Of a stretch of 64,000 bases of DNA, positions 53,777 to 62,048 are shown in pieces; the stretch's first letter is position 1; every line of letters starts with the position of its first letter. The position numbers and the translations under genes were made by a program. The DNA comes from an uncultured Lachnospiraceae bacterium. GTDB lineage: Bacteria; Bacillota; Clostridia; Lachnospirales; Lachnospiraceae. The stretch spans positions 1 to 64,000 of the forward strand of contig CAUEYX010000007.1 of assembly GCA_959022495.1 (NCBI GenBank), in the 5' to 3' direction. A model generated the notes under the pieces. It was given only the letters and a program-made list of their open reading frames with translations. It ran no database searches and was not told the DNA's origin.

Positions 53777-53807
53777 AGTTTAACACTAAAGTTTACTTTA
53801 GAGTCAA
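53777..53807 (-). promoter_or_regulatory. MerR-type promoter with palindrome in a 19-bp spacer
   Basis: Minus strand: TTGACT (53802-53807), a 19-base spacer, TAAACT (53777-53782). The spacer holds the perfect dyad CTAAAGT-AA-ACTTTAG (53786-53801). An over-long spacer with a central dyad is the hallmark of promoters that MerR proteins activate by DNA distortion, and the sequence is close to the AdhR/NmlR operator type. Confidence 0.8.
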
Positions 53808-53877
53808 CTGCTTTTGTGATATTATCTGAAAAAAGCAGAAAATATCGCTTGACCCTATACAACCGGTGAGTTCCCAA

Positions 53878-54466
53878 ATATCAAGAGCACTTTTGCACAA
53901 AAATCCCTCCCCGCTTTTTTGATGAAAATGTCTTTTGAAATCCTGCCGGTTAGTATAATTTAATTGTTACAGTTTAGCAATCAGGGATGGGCGGTGTGAT
54001 TTATGCTCGCATAAAACTCACACCGCGCCATTCCTGATTAGCTGAGCGCCCTCTTATGAGTAAAACAGTGCATCAGCAGGACAGCGCGCAGATCTTTGTC
54101 CCGGCGTGACGAGCGGGAACTGCTGATGCTGACCAGCTGTCTCTACCTGAAGTCAAAGGAGAGCTCGAACGGGGGCATACATCCACGAGAAGCTGGATGG
54201 GGCAGATGTTGCAACAAAATAAATTAGTATACATGAATCCGGCGGGCGAAACGCCCGCCGAAATTGTCTGTATATCTATCGGGATACAAAGCTATCCTTT
54301 TCCATATATTCTCCATAAGTCATTTCTTTTTTCTCTCTATATATATTCTCGGATTTTATAACCCTCACTTTCAAAACAAGCTTGTCTTGATGTTTTTGCA
54401 GAAAAGGGGTATATTTTCTTTAAAGTCATCAGACCCGATATTTCGGAATTCCAGGAGGCAGACATC
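53878..54466. other. Gene-poor 590-base region with a long imperfect hairpin
   Basis: No supported gene. A hairpin with arms of about 35 bases spans 53974-54045: TTAGCAATCAGGGATGGGCGGTGTGATTTATGC pairs imperfectly with the block ending GATTAGCTGAG, loop TC. Between 54060 and 54230 the bases look like decayed coding sequence, with open stretches in two frames, that I cannot assign. The small reading frame at 54264-54470 is hydrophobic, has no ribosome site and overlaps the UvrA-like start; I do not support it. Confidence 0.5.
54240..54260. terminator. Compact GC-rich hairpin
   Basis: CGGCGGGCG pairs perfectly with CGCCCGCCG across an AAA loop. No T-run follows on the plus strand, so it may be a terminator remnant or a repetitive palindrome. 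Confidence 0.35.
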
Positions 54467-57013
54467 ATGAAGAAAGATATTCCGGAGCACGCTTATATGC
54501 CGTCCACGGTCACGATCCGGGGCGCCAGAGTACATAATCTGAAAAACATCAATATCGAGATCCCTCTCGGGAAGCTGGTCGCCATCGCCGGCGTCTCCGG
54601 TTCGGGGAAATCCTCCCTTGCCCTGGGCGTTTTATACGCCGAGGGATCGCGGCGTTATCTGGAGGCATTATCCGCCTATACGCGCAGGAGGATGACCCAG
54701 GCGGCGGAAGCAAAGATCGACAGCATCGAGAACATCCCTGCCGCCCTTGCCCTCCATCAGCGTCCCGCCATGCCGGGAGTACGCAGCACATTCGGCACCT
54801 CAACAGAACTGCTGAACAGCCTGCGTCTGATGTATTCCCGACTGGGAAGCCATCTCTGTCCCAATGGTCACCACATCGGACCGACCGCGGACGTGGCAAG
54901 AGGAAGGGAAGTGGTCTGCCCTGTGTGCGGAGTGAAATTAGCTCTTCCCAGCGCGGAAGACTTCTCTTTTAACAGCGGGGGAGCATGCCGTCACTGTTCA
55001 GGTACCGGGATCGTTCAGACGGTGGATGAATCGAAGCTGGTCCCTGATGAATCCCTTTCCATAGACGAAGGCGCAGTGGCTCCCTGGAATTCCCTGATGT
55101 GGTCCCTGATGACAGATGTATGCCGGGCAATGGGCGTGCGGACAGACATTCCCTTCCATGAACTGACGGAGAAGGAGCGTGAGATCGTCTTTCACGGACC
55201 GGCGGAGAAGAAACACATCCTCTATAAAGCGAAGAAAAGCAATCAGGCAGGAGAACTGGATTTTACTTACTATAATGCTGTCTATACCGTGGAGAACGCT
55301 CTGGCAAAGGTCAAAGACGAGAAAGGGATGAAGCGGGTTGAAAAGTTTTTGAAGCAGGACCTCTGTCCGGAATGTGAAGGCTCCCGGTTAAACGAACAGG
55401 CACGCTCAACGCTTTTATGCGGGAAAACCCTGCCGGAAGCCTGTGCCATGACTTTGGAAGAACTTGTCGCATGGGTACAGCATCTTCCCGGTGAGATGCC
55501 GGTGCTTCTTAAGGAAATGGCAGAGAGCATCACAAAACAGTTCCTGCGCACAGCGCAGCGGCTTCTGGACCTGGGGCTTGGCTATCTGTCTCTTGACCGC
55601 GCCAGCTCCACACTTTCCACGGGAGAACGCCAGCGGGTACAGCTTGCCCGTGCCGTGCGGAATCAGACCACCGGCGTCCTTTATGTTCTGGATGAGCCGT
55701 CCATCGGGCTGCATCCTTCCAATGTGGACGGGCTTTTGTCCGTGATCAAAGATCTGCTGTCTCACGGAAATTCTGTCGTCCTTGTGGAACATGACACCCG
55801 GGTGCTCAAGGCGGCGGACTGGCTGATCGAGATGGGAAAGGGCGCCGGTGAATACGGCGGAAATATGGTGTCATCAGGCACGGTTGAGCACGTTATAAAA
55901 GATCCGAACTCCCTGATCGGGAAGTTCCTTTCTGAGGAAGAGGCGGCTGCCATGCGAGAGAGAGCAGAAGCAGTCAAGATGTTTGACAAGGGAACAATCT
56001 CCCTTTCCACGGATGCGCTGCATACCGTCCATCCTCTTGATCTTAAGATCCCCAAAGGACGGCTGACTGCCGTGACAGGCGTCTCCGGTTCCGGCAAGAC
56101 AACTCTGGTTCTGGAGAGCCTCGTTCCCGCGCTCCAGGCGAAGATCAGCGGCAGTGCTTTCCCTACGCACATCAGAGCCATAGAGGCGGACGGTATCAGG
56201 CGGGTAAATGTAATCGACGCCGCGCCGATTGGAACGAATATCCGTTCCACAGTCGCCACCTACAGCGGGGTCCTGGATGATCTGAGGCGGATATTTGCGG
56301 CAGCGCCTCTCGCGAAAGAATATGGAAAGAAAGTGGGAGACTTTTCCTACAACACAGGCTCTCTGCGCTGTCCGAACTGTGACGGTACAGGGCAGATCAC
56401 CATGGATATCCAGTTCCTTCCTGATGTAGAGGTGACCTGTCCGGACTGCCAGGGCTCCCGCTACGCGAAAGAAGCGGGAAAGATCCGTTATATCCCGAAG
56501 AAGTCAGAAAAAGGAGACGGTATCTCTTTGCCTGAGCTGATGTCCTGTGCCGTAGACCAGGCGCTGGAGAAGCTGTCAGACGTCAAAAGAGTAAGAGAAC
56601 GCCTGCAGGTGCTCTCAGATCTTGGGCTCGGTTATCTGACACTCGGAGAAGGTACGCCTGCCCTGTCCGGCGGGGAGGCACAGCGCCTGAAGATTGCCTC
56701 TGAGATGGGAAGATCACAGGAGGACGCTGCCTTTATCTTTGACGAGCCTACCATCGGGCTCCACCCTCTGGATATCAGGGTACTGCTCCATGTATTCCAG
56801 AGACTGATCGACCAGGGCGCCACAGTTATCGTCATAGAACACGACCTTGACCTGATCGCGAACGCGGACTATGTCATCGACATGGGACCGGGCGGCGGCA
56901 AGTCAGGCGGAAAGATTGTCGCGGCGGGAATCCCGGAGAAGATCGCAGGCAATGAAAACAGCCTGACCGGACAGTATTTAAAAATCGAAAATGACAGGAG
57001 AGAAGTATCATGA
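54467..57013 (+). CDS. UvrA-like ABC protein (UvrA2 type)
   Basis: 848 residues, about 90 shorter than housekeeping UvrA. Two ABC ATPase halves are intact: GVSGSGKSSLALGVLY with LSTGERQRVQLARAV and YVLDEPSIGLHP; GVSGSGKTTLVLESL with LSGGEAQRLKIASEM and FIFDEPTIGLHP. Zinc motifs are CPNG..CPVCG, CRHCSGTG, CPECEGSRL, CPNCDGTG and CPDCQGSRY. The UvrB-binding stretch appears shortened, as in UvrA2 proteins linked to drug or DNA-intercalator tolerance. AGGAGGCAGAC precedes the ATG. Its stop overlaps the ATG of the flavoprotein pseudogene, so the two were coupled. Confidence 0.85.
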   Translation: MKKDIPEHAYMPSTVTIRGARVHNLKNINIEIPLGKLVAIAGVSGSGKSSLALGVLYAEGSRRYLEALSAYTRRRMTQAAEAKIDSIENIPAALALHQRPAMPGVRSTFGTSTELLNSLRLMYSRLGSHLCPNGHHIGPTADVARGREVVCPVCGVKLALPSAEDFSFNSGGACRHCSGTGIVQTVDESKLVPDESLSIDEGAVAPWNSLMWSLMTDVCRAMGVRTDIPFHELTEKEREIVFHGPAEKKHILYKAKKSNQAGELDFTYYNAVYTVENALAKVKDEKGMKRVEKFLKQDLCPECEGSRLNEQARSTLLCGKTLPEACAMTLEELVAWVQHLPGEMPVLLKEMAESITKQFLRTAQRLLDLGLGYLSLDRASSTLSTGERQRVQLARAVRNQTTGVLYVLDEPSIGLHPSNVDGLLSVIKDLLSHGNSVVLVEHDTRVLKAADWLIEMGKGAGEYGGNMVSSGTVEHVIKDPNSLIGKFLSEEEAAAMRERAEAVKMFDKGTISLSTDALHTVHPLDLKIPKGRLTAVTGVSGSGKTTLVLESLVPALQAKISGSAFPTHIRAIEADGIRRVNVIDAAPIGTNIRSTVATYSGVLDDLRRIFAAAPLAKEYGKKVGDFSYNTGSLRCPNCDGTGQITMDIQFLPDVEVTCPDCQGSRYAKEAGKIRYIPKKSEKGDGISLPELMSCAVDQALEKLSDVKRVRERLQVLSDLGLGYLTLGEGTPALSGGEAQRLKIASEMGRSQEDAAFIFDEPTIGLHPLDIRVLLHVFQRLIDQGATVIVIEHDLDLIANADYVIDMGPGGGKSGGKIVAAGIPEKIAGNENSLTGQYLKIENDRREVS

Positions 57014-57286
57014 AAATTGCAGTTCTTTGGTCAAGCCCGAACAGCGATGGTCTGACAGCATCCGCGAAGGATCGATTCATTTCCGGATTACAATGCGCTG
57101 GTGCGCAGATCGATGAGATCCATCTCAACAGACTGTATGGAAGAGACGCTGAAGCATATGGGGATGAGAGCCTATGACCGCATCCCGGTCATCCGCTATA
57201 ACAAGGACTACATGCTGCCCGCGCTGGAAAAAGCAGGAGCAACCTATGCCAAACGCATTGTGGATGGATTCGACATGCAGTATTGA
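57010..57286 (+). pseudogene. NAD(P)H-dependent flavin oxidoreductase, internally deleted
   Basis: ATG 57010 opens a flavodoxin-fold start, KIAVLWSSPNSDGLTASAKD, running through IDEIHLNRL and stopping at 57175. From about 57133 a different frame reads CMEETLKHMGMRAYDRIPVIRYN and ALEKAGATYAKRIVDG, the usual C-terminal helix of this family. About 100 middle residues, including the Cys-rich loop and FMN-ring loop, are missing and the two ends are out of frame. I infer an internal deletion. The ATGA overlap with UvrA-like shows where the intact gene once sat. Confidence 0.7.
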
Positions 57287-57348
57287 TGAAAAAGCATTAT
57301 CAAGAAGTTGGAAGATGAATTATATTTCATTTTTAGGAGGGCGAAGAA

Positions 57349-57939
57349 ATGTTGCACAAAGTAAAACTAACGGTAATTGACAAGAAACTGTATCCAGAGC
57401 TTCAGGCGCAGTACTGCGCTGACCCGGATTCCGGCGTCTGTCCATGTTACAATGTAGGAGATGAGTTTATCTTCGAACGTTACGGGACAGCCGACGATTT
57501 CTGGCATATGGGATTAAATACCCTGAAGCAGACAGTAAATACGGCAGACGGTGTTGCCGGAGGCACAGAATTCCCGCACTGTTCGGAAGCGTGGGACGCG
57601 ATCTCCCGCTATATTTATACCGGTCTTCAGGGCGGCTCTATCATGCGCGGGTGGATGAACGACGAGAGAGTGATGATCGCCTGCTGCTCTGACGGAACAA
57701 GACCCGTCATCTTCAAGATCGAGAGACTGGACTACAAAGCAGTATACATGGAAAATCTCTCTGACGCGGATATGCGGTCCGCTCTGCAATCTGCTTTCGA
57801 AAAAGCAGAAGGCGTGGAGCACGTCGCTTTCCGGGAAGAATATGCCGAAGTATACATGAATGATGATGTGCCGGATGCAACGATCAGAAACATGATAGAA
57901 GGCTGCGGAGAGTGCCACATTCTGAAGATCGATCAATAA
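57349..57939 (+). CDS. TIGR04076-family-like protein
   Basis: 196 residues. VKLTVIDKKLYPELQAQYC near the start, then CPCYNVGDEFIFER, EAWDAISRYIYTGLQGG and MIACCSDGTRPVIFKIER, which I recognise as TIGR04076-like. Residues about 125-196 form a second small alpha/beta unit (LSDADMRSALQSAFEKAEGVEHV) that may be an added domain. Several Cys (24, 32, 34, 58-region, 105-106, 188, 191) could bind metal. Ribosome site AGGAGGGCGAAGAA. Function unknown. Confidence 0.7.
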   Translation: MLHKVKLTVIDKKLYPELQAQYCADPDSGVCPCYNVGDEFIFERYGTADDFWHMGLNTLKQTVNTADGVAGGTEFPHCSEAWDAISRYIYTGLQGGSIMRGWMNDERVMIACCSDGTRPVIFKIERLDYKAVYMENLSDADMRSALQSAFEKAEGVEHVAFREEYAEVYMNDDVPDATIRNMIEGCGECHILKIDQ

Positions 57940-58823
57940 GTCCGATTCTTCCGATATTCTCTCGGTGTTACGCCCACAGCAATCTTAAATTGCTTCGCAA
58001 AATAGCTGGGAGTATCGAACCCGCACAGAGCGCTGATCTCGCTGATCGGAAGGTCTGTGCGGGCAAGCTGGTCTGCTGCCGCGGCGATCCTGCGGTGGAG
58101 AAGATACTGCATGGGCGTCATATGGATGGTCCTGGAAAATGCCCTCTGGCACTCTCTGACACAGATCCCGGCAACGGAAGCAAGGTGAGCGATGGTGACC
58201 GGCTCTGCATAATGGTCATCCAGCCATGCGATCATCTCTTTTACACGGAGTTCCCTCTGACCGGCAGGCCGTTCCGGTATCTTCGCGCTGTACTTGCGCA
58301 GCAGGAGCAGGATACGGGAGAGCGCGTCACGGGCATCGAACTCATATCCATCCTGCCTTAGCCCACATGAGGAAAATGCTTTCTCGAATAAGCAGATAAA
58401 CTCTTCCCGCACCGGATCGTCAGAGCGAAGCGTCAGCGCAGAGCATCCTGATTCTGTGAAAGGCTGGACATACCGCAGATCAAACACGCTTCCCGGAGCG
58501 CCTGATATGACAGCCGGGTCAAATACCATCGATTGAAAATGACAGAGTTTTCCTGCCGGACAGGAAACTCCGTGCAGCACATCTGAGTTGATGAAGCAAA
58601 TATCTCCGGGACGAAGATCTGGCCCATAATCCGCAAATGTAAGATGCGCACTTCCTTCTTTTAACAAAAAGATTTCCATCGCATGATGCCAGTGCGGGGG
58701 AACCTCCCCTGAAATATACTGACCAAGCTCCCTGTCATAGATATCACATGAGAAAAGGGGAGTTCCCCGTTCTGATATTTCCCGCCTGTCTTTATCCCGC
58801 CGTACATAATATGCTTCCTTCAT
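57933..58823 (-). CDS. AraC family regulator with N-terminal cupin sensor
   Basis: 296 residues. The N-terminal half is a cupin (PHWHHAMEIFLLKEGSAHLTFA, DICFINSDVLHGV) and the C-terminal 100 residues the AraC HTH_18 pair (TIAHLASVAGICVRECQRAF and ISALCGFDTPSYFAKQFK, VTPREYRKN). Such proteins sense sugars or small ligands. The gene overlaps by seven bases at its 3' end with the TIGR04076-like gene. The target is not obvious; the neighbouring upstream region holds a decayed HAD gene. Confidence 0.9.
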   Translation of the reverse strand: MKEAYYVRRDKDRREISERGTPLFSCDIYDRELGQYISGEVPPHWHHAMEIFLLKEGSAHLTFADYGPDLRPGDICFINSDVLHGVSCPAGKLCHFQSMVFDPAVISGAPGSVFDLRYVQPFTESGCSALTLRSDDPVREEFICLFEKAFSSCGLRQDGYEFDARDALSRILLLLRKYSAKIPERPAGQRELRVKEMIAWLDDHYAEPVTIAHLASVAGICVRECQRAFSRTIHMTPMQYLLHRRIAAAADQLARTDLPISEISALCGFDTPSYFAKQFKIAVGVTPREYRKNRTY

Positions 58824-58874
58824 CGTTTCCTATCCCTTCCGTATGTCGCTTTTCTTCTATTAGCATCCTGCCTT

Positions 58875-59039
58875 TACATCGGAGACATGCCCACAGATAT
58901 GCAGTGCGCCGATTCTGCGTCAATGTCATCCGGAATGGCAGGATGGAATCCGTCCGTCATGCTGTGCCCCGAAGCTGACTACATCTTTCATTCTCCGGAA
59001 GAGGTCATAGAGACATTTACTGATAGCCGTCCTCTTTGA
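58875..59039 (+). pseudogene. HAD-superfamily phosphatase, C-terminal fragment
   Basis: In the gap between AraC and nitroreductase the plus strand reads YIGDMPTDMQCADSAS, then GMAGWNP and CPEADYIFHSPEEVIETF to a TGA at 59037-59039. This is the motif IV and tail of phosphoglycolate-phosphatase-type HAD proteins (GD-x3-D). About 160 N-terminal residues, including the DxD nucleophile, are missing and there is no start or ribosome site. A decayed gene end. Confidence 0.65.
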
Positions 59040-59086
59040 TATGGGAGTGCGAGGCACCAGCTTTTGATATAGATATCATCTGTATC

Positions 59087-59629
59087 TTACACGTATGAGA
59101 TATTATTCGAACCCTTCTTGCGTTCTCCAAAAGCAATGTCCGCATATCCGAGCGCTACGATAACAAGCGGTTCATATCCTTCCGGAAATGACAGCGCTGA
59201 TCTGATCGGTTCCTGTGTAAGCGCCATGACCGGACCCATCATAAAGCGGGAGCCGATCCCCAGCTCTGTCGCGGCAAGGATCATATTTTCGGCAGCACAG
59301 GATACGTTTGCCATGTTAAATCCCATCTCATTATTGCCGCCCGGAGCGGAGAGCACAACAAATGCCTGTGCGTTTCGGACTGCGTTGTACCCCGGGGTAT
59401 TCGCCATCTTCTCCGCAAATTCATTTCCGCTGTGTTTCATCATCTCAATCGTCATCTTATTGATCGTATCCAGGAGAGCGGTGTCCGTGATCACCGTAAA
59501 ATGTACCTTCCCGAAGATCGGCGCGTAATTTCCTGCTCCCACGATCGCATCAATATTCTCTCTGTCAAGAGATGTGGAGAGAAATGTCTCCGGGCTCTTT
59601 CTTACTTTGATCGTCTGAATCGTATTCAT
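59087..59629 (-). CDS. Nitroreductase family protein
   Basis: 180 residues, one short FMN-dependent nitroreductase domain. The start KVRKSPETFLSTSLDRENIDAIVGAGNYAP holds the Arg-Ser FMN-phosphate motif in variant form. NVSCAAENMILAATELGIGSRFM is the family's signature helix, and PLVIVALGYAD the late strand. AGGATTGAACA precedes the ATG. Divergent from the HxlR gene with palindromic operators between, so probably regulated by it. Confidence 0.9.
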   Translation of the reverse strand: MNTIQTIKVRKSPETFLSTSLDRENIDAIVGAGNYAPIFGKVHFTVITDTALLDTINKMTIEMMKHSGNEFAEKMANTPGYNAVRNAQAFVVLSAPGGNNEMGFNMANVSCAAENMILAATELGIGSRFMMGPVMALTQEPIRSALSFPEGYEPLVIVALGYADIAFGERKKGSNNISYV

Positions 59630-59674
59630 TGTTCAATCCTCCATTTATGTATTTCCACATCATAAAAAGATATG

Positions 59675-59689
59675 GTATGATTATCATAC
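59675..59689. promoter_or_regulatory. Perfect palindrome between nitroreductase and HxlR genes
   Basis: GTATGATTATCATAC, a 15-base perfect dyad, in the 139-base divergent gap, followed by TTATGATAAT as a further half-site. A likely HxlR operator controlling both genes. Confidence 0.65.
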
Positions 59690-59768
59690 TACGTTATGAT
59701 AATGAATCAAGTACGCAGAAAATATAGACGTAGTACGAAAAAAGATACCGAGAAAAGGCGGAAATAAA

Positions 59769-60128
59769 ATGATCACATTAGAAGAATTTGAACACGGTAT
59801 AAAAACAGCCGATCCCACAGAAAACTGTCCTGTAGCAAAGACATTAGAGCTCTTAAGCGGAAAATGGACCTCAAGGATCATCTTCGAACTGCAGAAGTCA
59901 GAGACCATCCGCTTTGGTCAGCTCAAACGAAACCTCAAAGATATCACTAACACGATGCTGTCATCTACACTTAAGTCACTGGAGGACGCAGGACTTGTAA
60001 AACGACAGCAGTTCGACGAAATGCCGGTGAGGGTAGAGTATTCCCTTACGCAGGCGGGCAGGGAGATGCTTCCCATCTACTATGAGATGGCAAAGTGGGG
60101 CAGCAGGCATTTCCATATTGCTCTGTAA
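59769..60128 (+). CDS. HxlR family winged-helix regulator
   Basis: 119 residues, whole protein is the HxlR/DUF24 domain. CPVAKTLELLSGKWTSRIIFEL contains the N-terminal redox-sensing Cys position and the KW motif; FGQLKRNLKDITNTMLSSTLKSLEDAGLV is the recognition helix, and MPVRVEYSLTQAG the wing. Members often sense quinones, aldehydes or disulfide stress. AAAAGGCGG precedes the ATG. Divergent from a nitroreductase, its likely target. Confidence 0.9.
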   Translation: MITLEEFEHGIKTADPTENCPVAKTLELLSGKWTSRIIFELQKSETIRFGQLKRNLKDITNTMLSSTLKSLEDAGLVKRQQFDEMPVRVEYSLTQAGREMLPIYYEMAKWGSRHFHIAL

Positions 60129-60172
60129 CAGGCTGACTTTTGCAAAGAAAGATTAACTTCAGCAAAAGCGGA

Positions 60173-60194
60173 ATAGTTACCTGAAGGTAACTAT
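60173..60194. promoter_or_regulatory. Palindromic operator upstream of the macrodomain-SirTM operon
   Basis: ATAGTTACC-TGAA-GGTAACTAT: perfect 9-base arms with a four-base centre, 45 bases after the HxlR stop and 110 bases before the macrodomain start. GTTACC/GGTAAC dyads are of the type bound by HxlR/DUF24 regulators, but the binder here is not established. Confidence 0.6.
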
Positions 60195-60303
60195 ACCACA
60201 ATAATGTGCGTACTTTACCCCGTCCACCCATGGCAGTATGATAATCACAGAAGATACCCATAAATAAAATGAATTTAACAGTCTTTGATAGGAGGGATGA
60301 GAA

Positions 60304-61083
60304 GTGACGCACCGTGAAAAACGAGAATTTCTGATCAGGGAATTACTCTCAGAATTTCCACAATACAGCGATCTGGATCTGCCGGACGATGAGAGCGGGC
60401 AGAAAAGGTTTCTCCGAAGCTTGATGAATATCCGCCCTCCACGCCCCACAAGCGGCAGATTTCTTCAAATTCAGGATGAATATTTAAGCGAAGAGGTGAA
60501 TGCCAGAGGAGTCGTTGACAGTGAGCTGCTGCCGGCAGTGCCCTTTGACAGGCGCCTGGCACTCTGGCGTGGAGACATTACAACGCTTAAGATTGATGCG
60601 ATTGTAAATGCCGCGAACAGTGCTTTAAGAGGATGCTTTGTACCGTGTCATTCCTGTGTGGATAATATCATCCACAGCGTCAGCGGCATACAGCTCCGTC
60701 TGGACTGTGGCAGGATCATGCAGAAGCAGGGATATGACGAGCCGCCGGGCAGGGCAAAAATCACGCCTGCATACAATCTCCCATCCCGGTATGTGATTCA
60801 TACTGTGGGCCCCATTGTGTCAGGAAATCTTACGGAAACACATAGCAGACAGCTGGCGGACTGCTACCGGTCGTGTTTAAAAGCGGCCGCTGACAACGGC
60901 TTAAAAAGCATCGCGTTCTGCTGCATCTCTACAGGGGAGTTTCATTTCCCGCACAAAAATGCGGCAGAGACCGCTGTGCGCGCAGTGATTGAATTTTTAA
61001 ATATGGACTCACGGATAGAAAAGGTGGTATTTAATGTTTTCAAGCAGGAAGATTACGACATTTACAGGGAACTGCTCGGATAA
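60304..61083 (+). CDS. Zn-dependent macrodomain protein-ADP-ribose hydrolase
   Basis: 259 residues. Start GTG 60304, eight bases after GGAGGGA. An N-terminal helical extension (1-75) precedes the macrodomain: LALWRGDITTLKIDAIVNAANSALRG, the zinc-binding FVPCHSCVDNIIHSVSG that marks the SirTM-linked class, PPGRAKITPAYNLPSRYVIHTVGP, and CCISTGEFHFPHKNAAETAV. Known relatives remove ADP-ribose placed by the partner SirTM. The sirtuin gene starts inside this gene, in another frame, overlapping by 50 bases, so the two are a coupled pair. Confidence 0.9.
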   Translation: MTHREKREFLIRELLSEFPQYSDLDLPDDESGQKRFLRSLMNIRPPRPTSGRFLQIQDEYLSEEVNARGVVDSELLPAVPFDRRLALWRGDITTLKIDAIVNAANSALRGCFVPCHSCVDNIIHSVSGIQLRLDCGRIMQKQGYDEPPGRAKITPAYNLPSRYVIHTVGPIVSGNLTETHSRQLADCYRSCLKAAADNGLKSIAFCCISTGEFHFPHKNAAETAVRAVIEFLNMDSRIEKVVFNVFKQEDYDIYRELLG

Positions 61084-61927
61084 GCTTCAAAGGTTCTGCG
61101 AATGGCTTCAGGAGGCGGACGCGGTTGTGATTGGAGCGGGCGCAGGCCTGTCCGCCTCAGCAGGTTTTACGTACACAGGAAAGAGGTTTCATGAAAATTT
61201 TTCGGATTTTATTTCAAAATATGGATTCACTGATATGTATTCCGGCGGCTTTTATCCATTTCCCAGCCTGGAAGAACATTGGGCGTACTGGTCCAGATAT
61301 ATTTTGATAAACCGCTATAAGGATGAAGACAATGGAACATACAAAGCGCTTTTTAAGCTTGTAAAGGATAAGGATTATTTTGTGCTGACTACCAATGTGG
61401 ACCATCAGTTTCAAAAGGCCGGATTTGACAAAAAGAGGCTGTTCTATACGCAGGGCGATTACGGACTGCTTCAGTGCGGCGGTCCCTGCCATCACGCGGT
61501 CTATGACAATGAAACGGTTATCCTTGAAATGAACAGGCGGCAGGCGGATATGAAAATACCTTCTGACCTGATTCCATACTGCCCGCGCTGTGGCAGGCCA
61601 ATGACCATGAATCTAAGGGCAGATGACAGTTTTGTTCAGGATGACGGCTGGTATCGGGCAGAGGAACGATATACAGATTTCATACGCGGGCACAGAGGTC
61701 TTCGGGTGCTTTTTTTAGAGCTGGGGGTTGGATTCAACACACCGGGCATCATCAAATATCCTTTTTGGCAGATGGCTTATGACAATCCGCATGCCCGATA
61801 TGTTTGTATCAATTATGGGGAATCTTTTGTCCCGGAGGAGATCAAGGGAAAATCTGTCTGCCTCCAGGATGATATCAAAGAAGTGCTGCAGGCGCTGTCA
61901 GATAAGAACCGCCTGGCAGCTATATAA
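61034..61927 (+). CDS. Class M sirtuin (SirTM) protein ADP-ribosyltransferase
   Basis: 297 residues. Sir2 motifs: VVIGAGAGLSASAGFTYTG (NAD loop), TTNVDHQFQKAGFD, and a zinc site with Cys in LLQCGGPCHHAVYDNE and PYCPRCGRPM. LELGVGFNTPGIIKYPFW replaces the usual GTS-x-NVxP. This is the SirTM class that ADP-ribosylates a lipoylated carrier protein in pathogens such as Staphylococcus. The lipoyl carrier (GcvH-L) and lipoate ligase that normally accompany it are absent here. ATG 61034 lies inside the macrodomain gene. Confidence 0.85.
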   Translation: MFSSRKITTFTGNCSDKLQRFCEWLQEADAVVIGAGAGLSASAGFTYTGKRFHENFSDFISKYGFTDMYSGGFYPFPSLEEHWAYWSRYILINRYKDEDNGTYKALFKLVKDKDYFVLTTNVDHQFQKAGFDKKRLFYTQGDYGLLQCGGPCHHAVYDNETVILEMNRRQADMKIPSDLIPYCPRCGRPMTMNLRADDSFVQDDGWYRAEERYTDFIRGHRGLRVLFLELGVGFNTPGIIKYPFWQMAYDNPHARYVCINYGESFVPEEIKGKSVCLQDDIKEVLQALSDKNRLAAI

Positions 61928-62048
61928 ATTGCCGGGCATCTGTATCTGCGGATAAAAGACAAGTGATAAACTGAATAGATAAAAAGCGGAACTGTCTCTT
62001 CCTTTAGTTCTTCCCACCGCCCGTTGATCTTCATCACTTTATACCGCT

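Noticed and set aside
54264..54470. 68-codon plus-strand frame before the UvrA-like gene
   Set aside because: Low-complexity Phe/Ile/Ser-rich product, no ribosome site, overlaps the UvrA-like start.
61813..62037. 74-codon minus-strand frame beginning MMKINGRWEELKEETVPLF
   Set aside because: The first 20 residues look protein-like, but most of it runs antisense to the conserved SirTM 3' end and I cannot tie it to a family.
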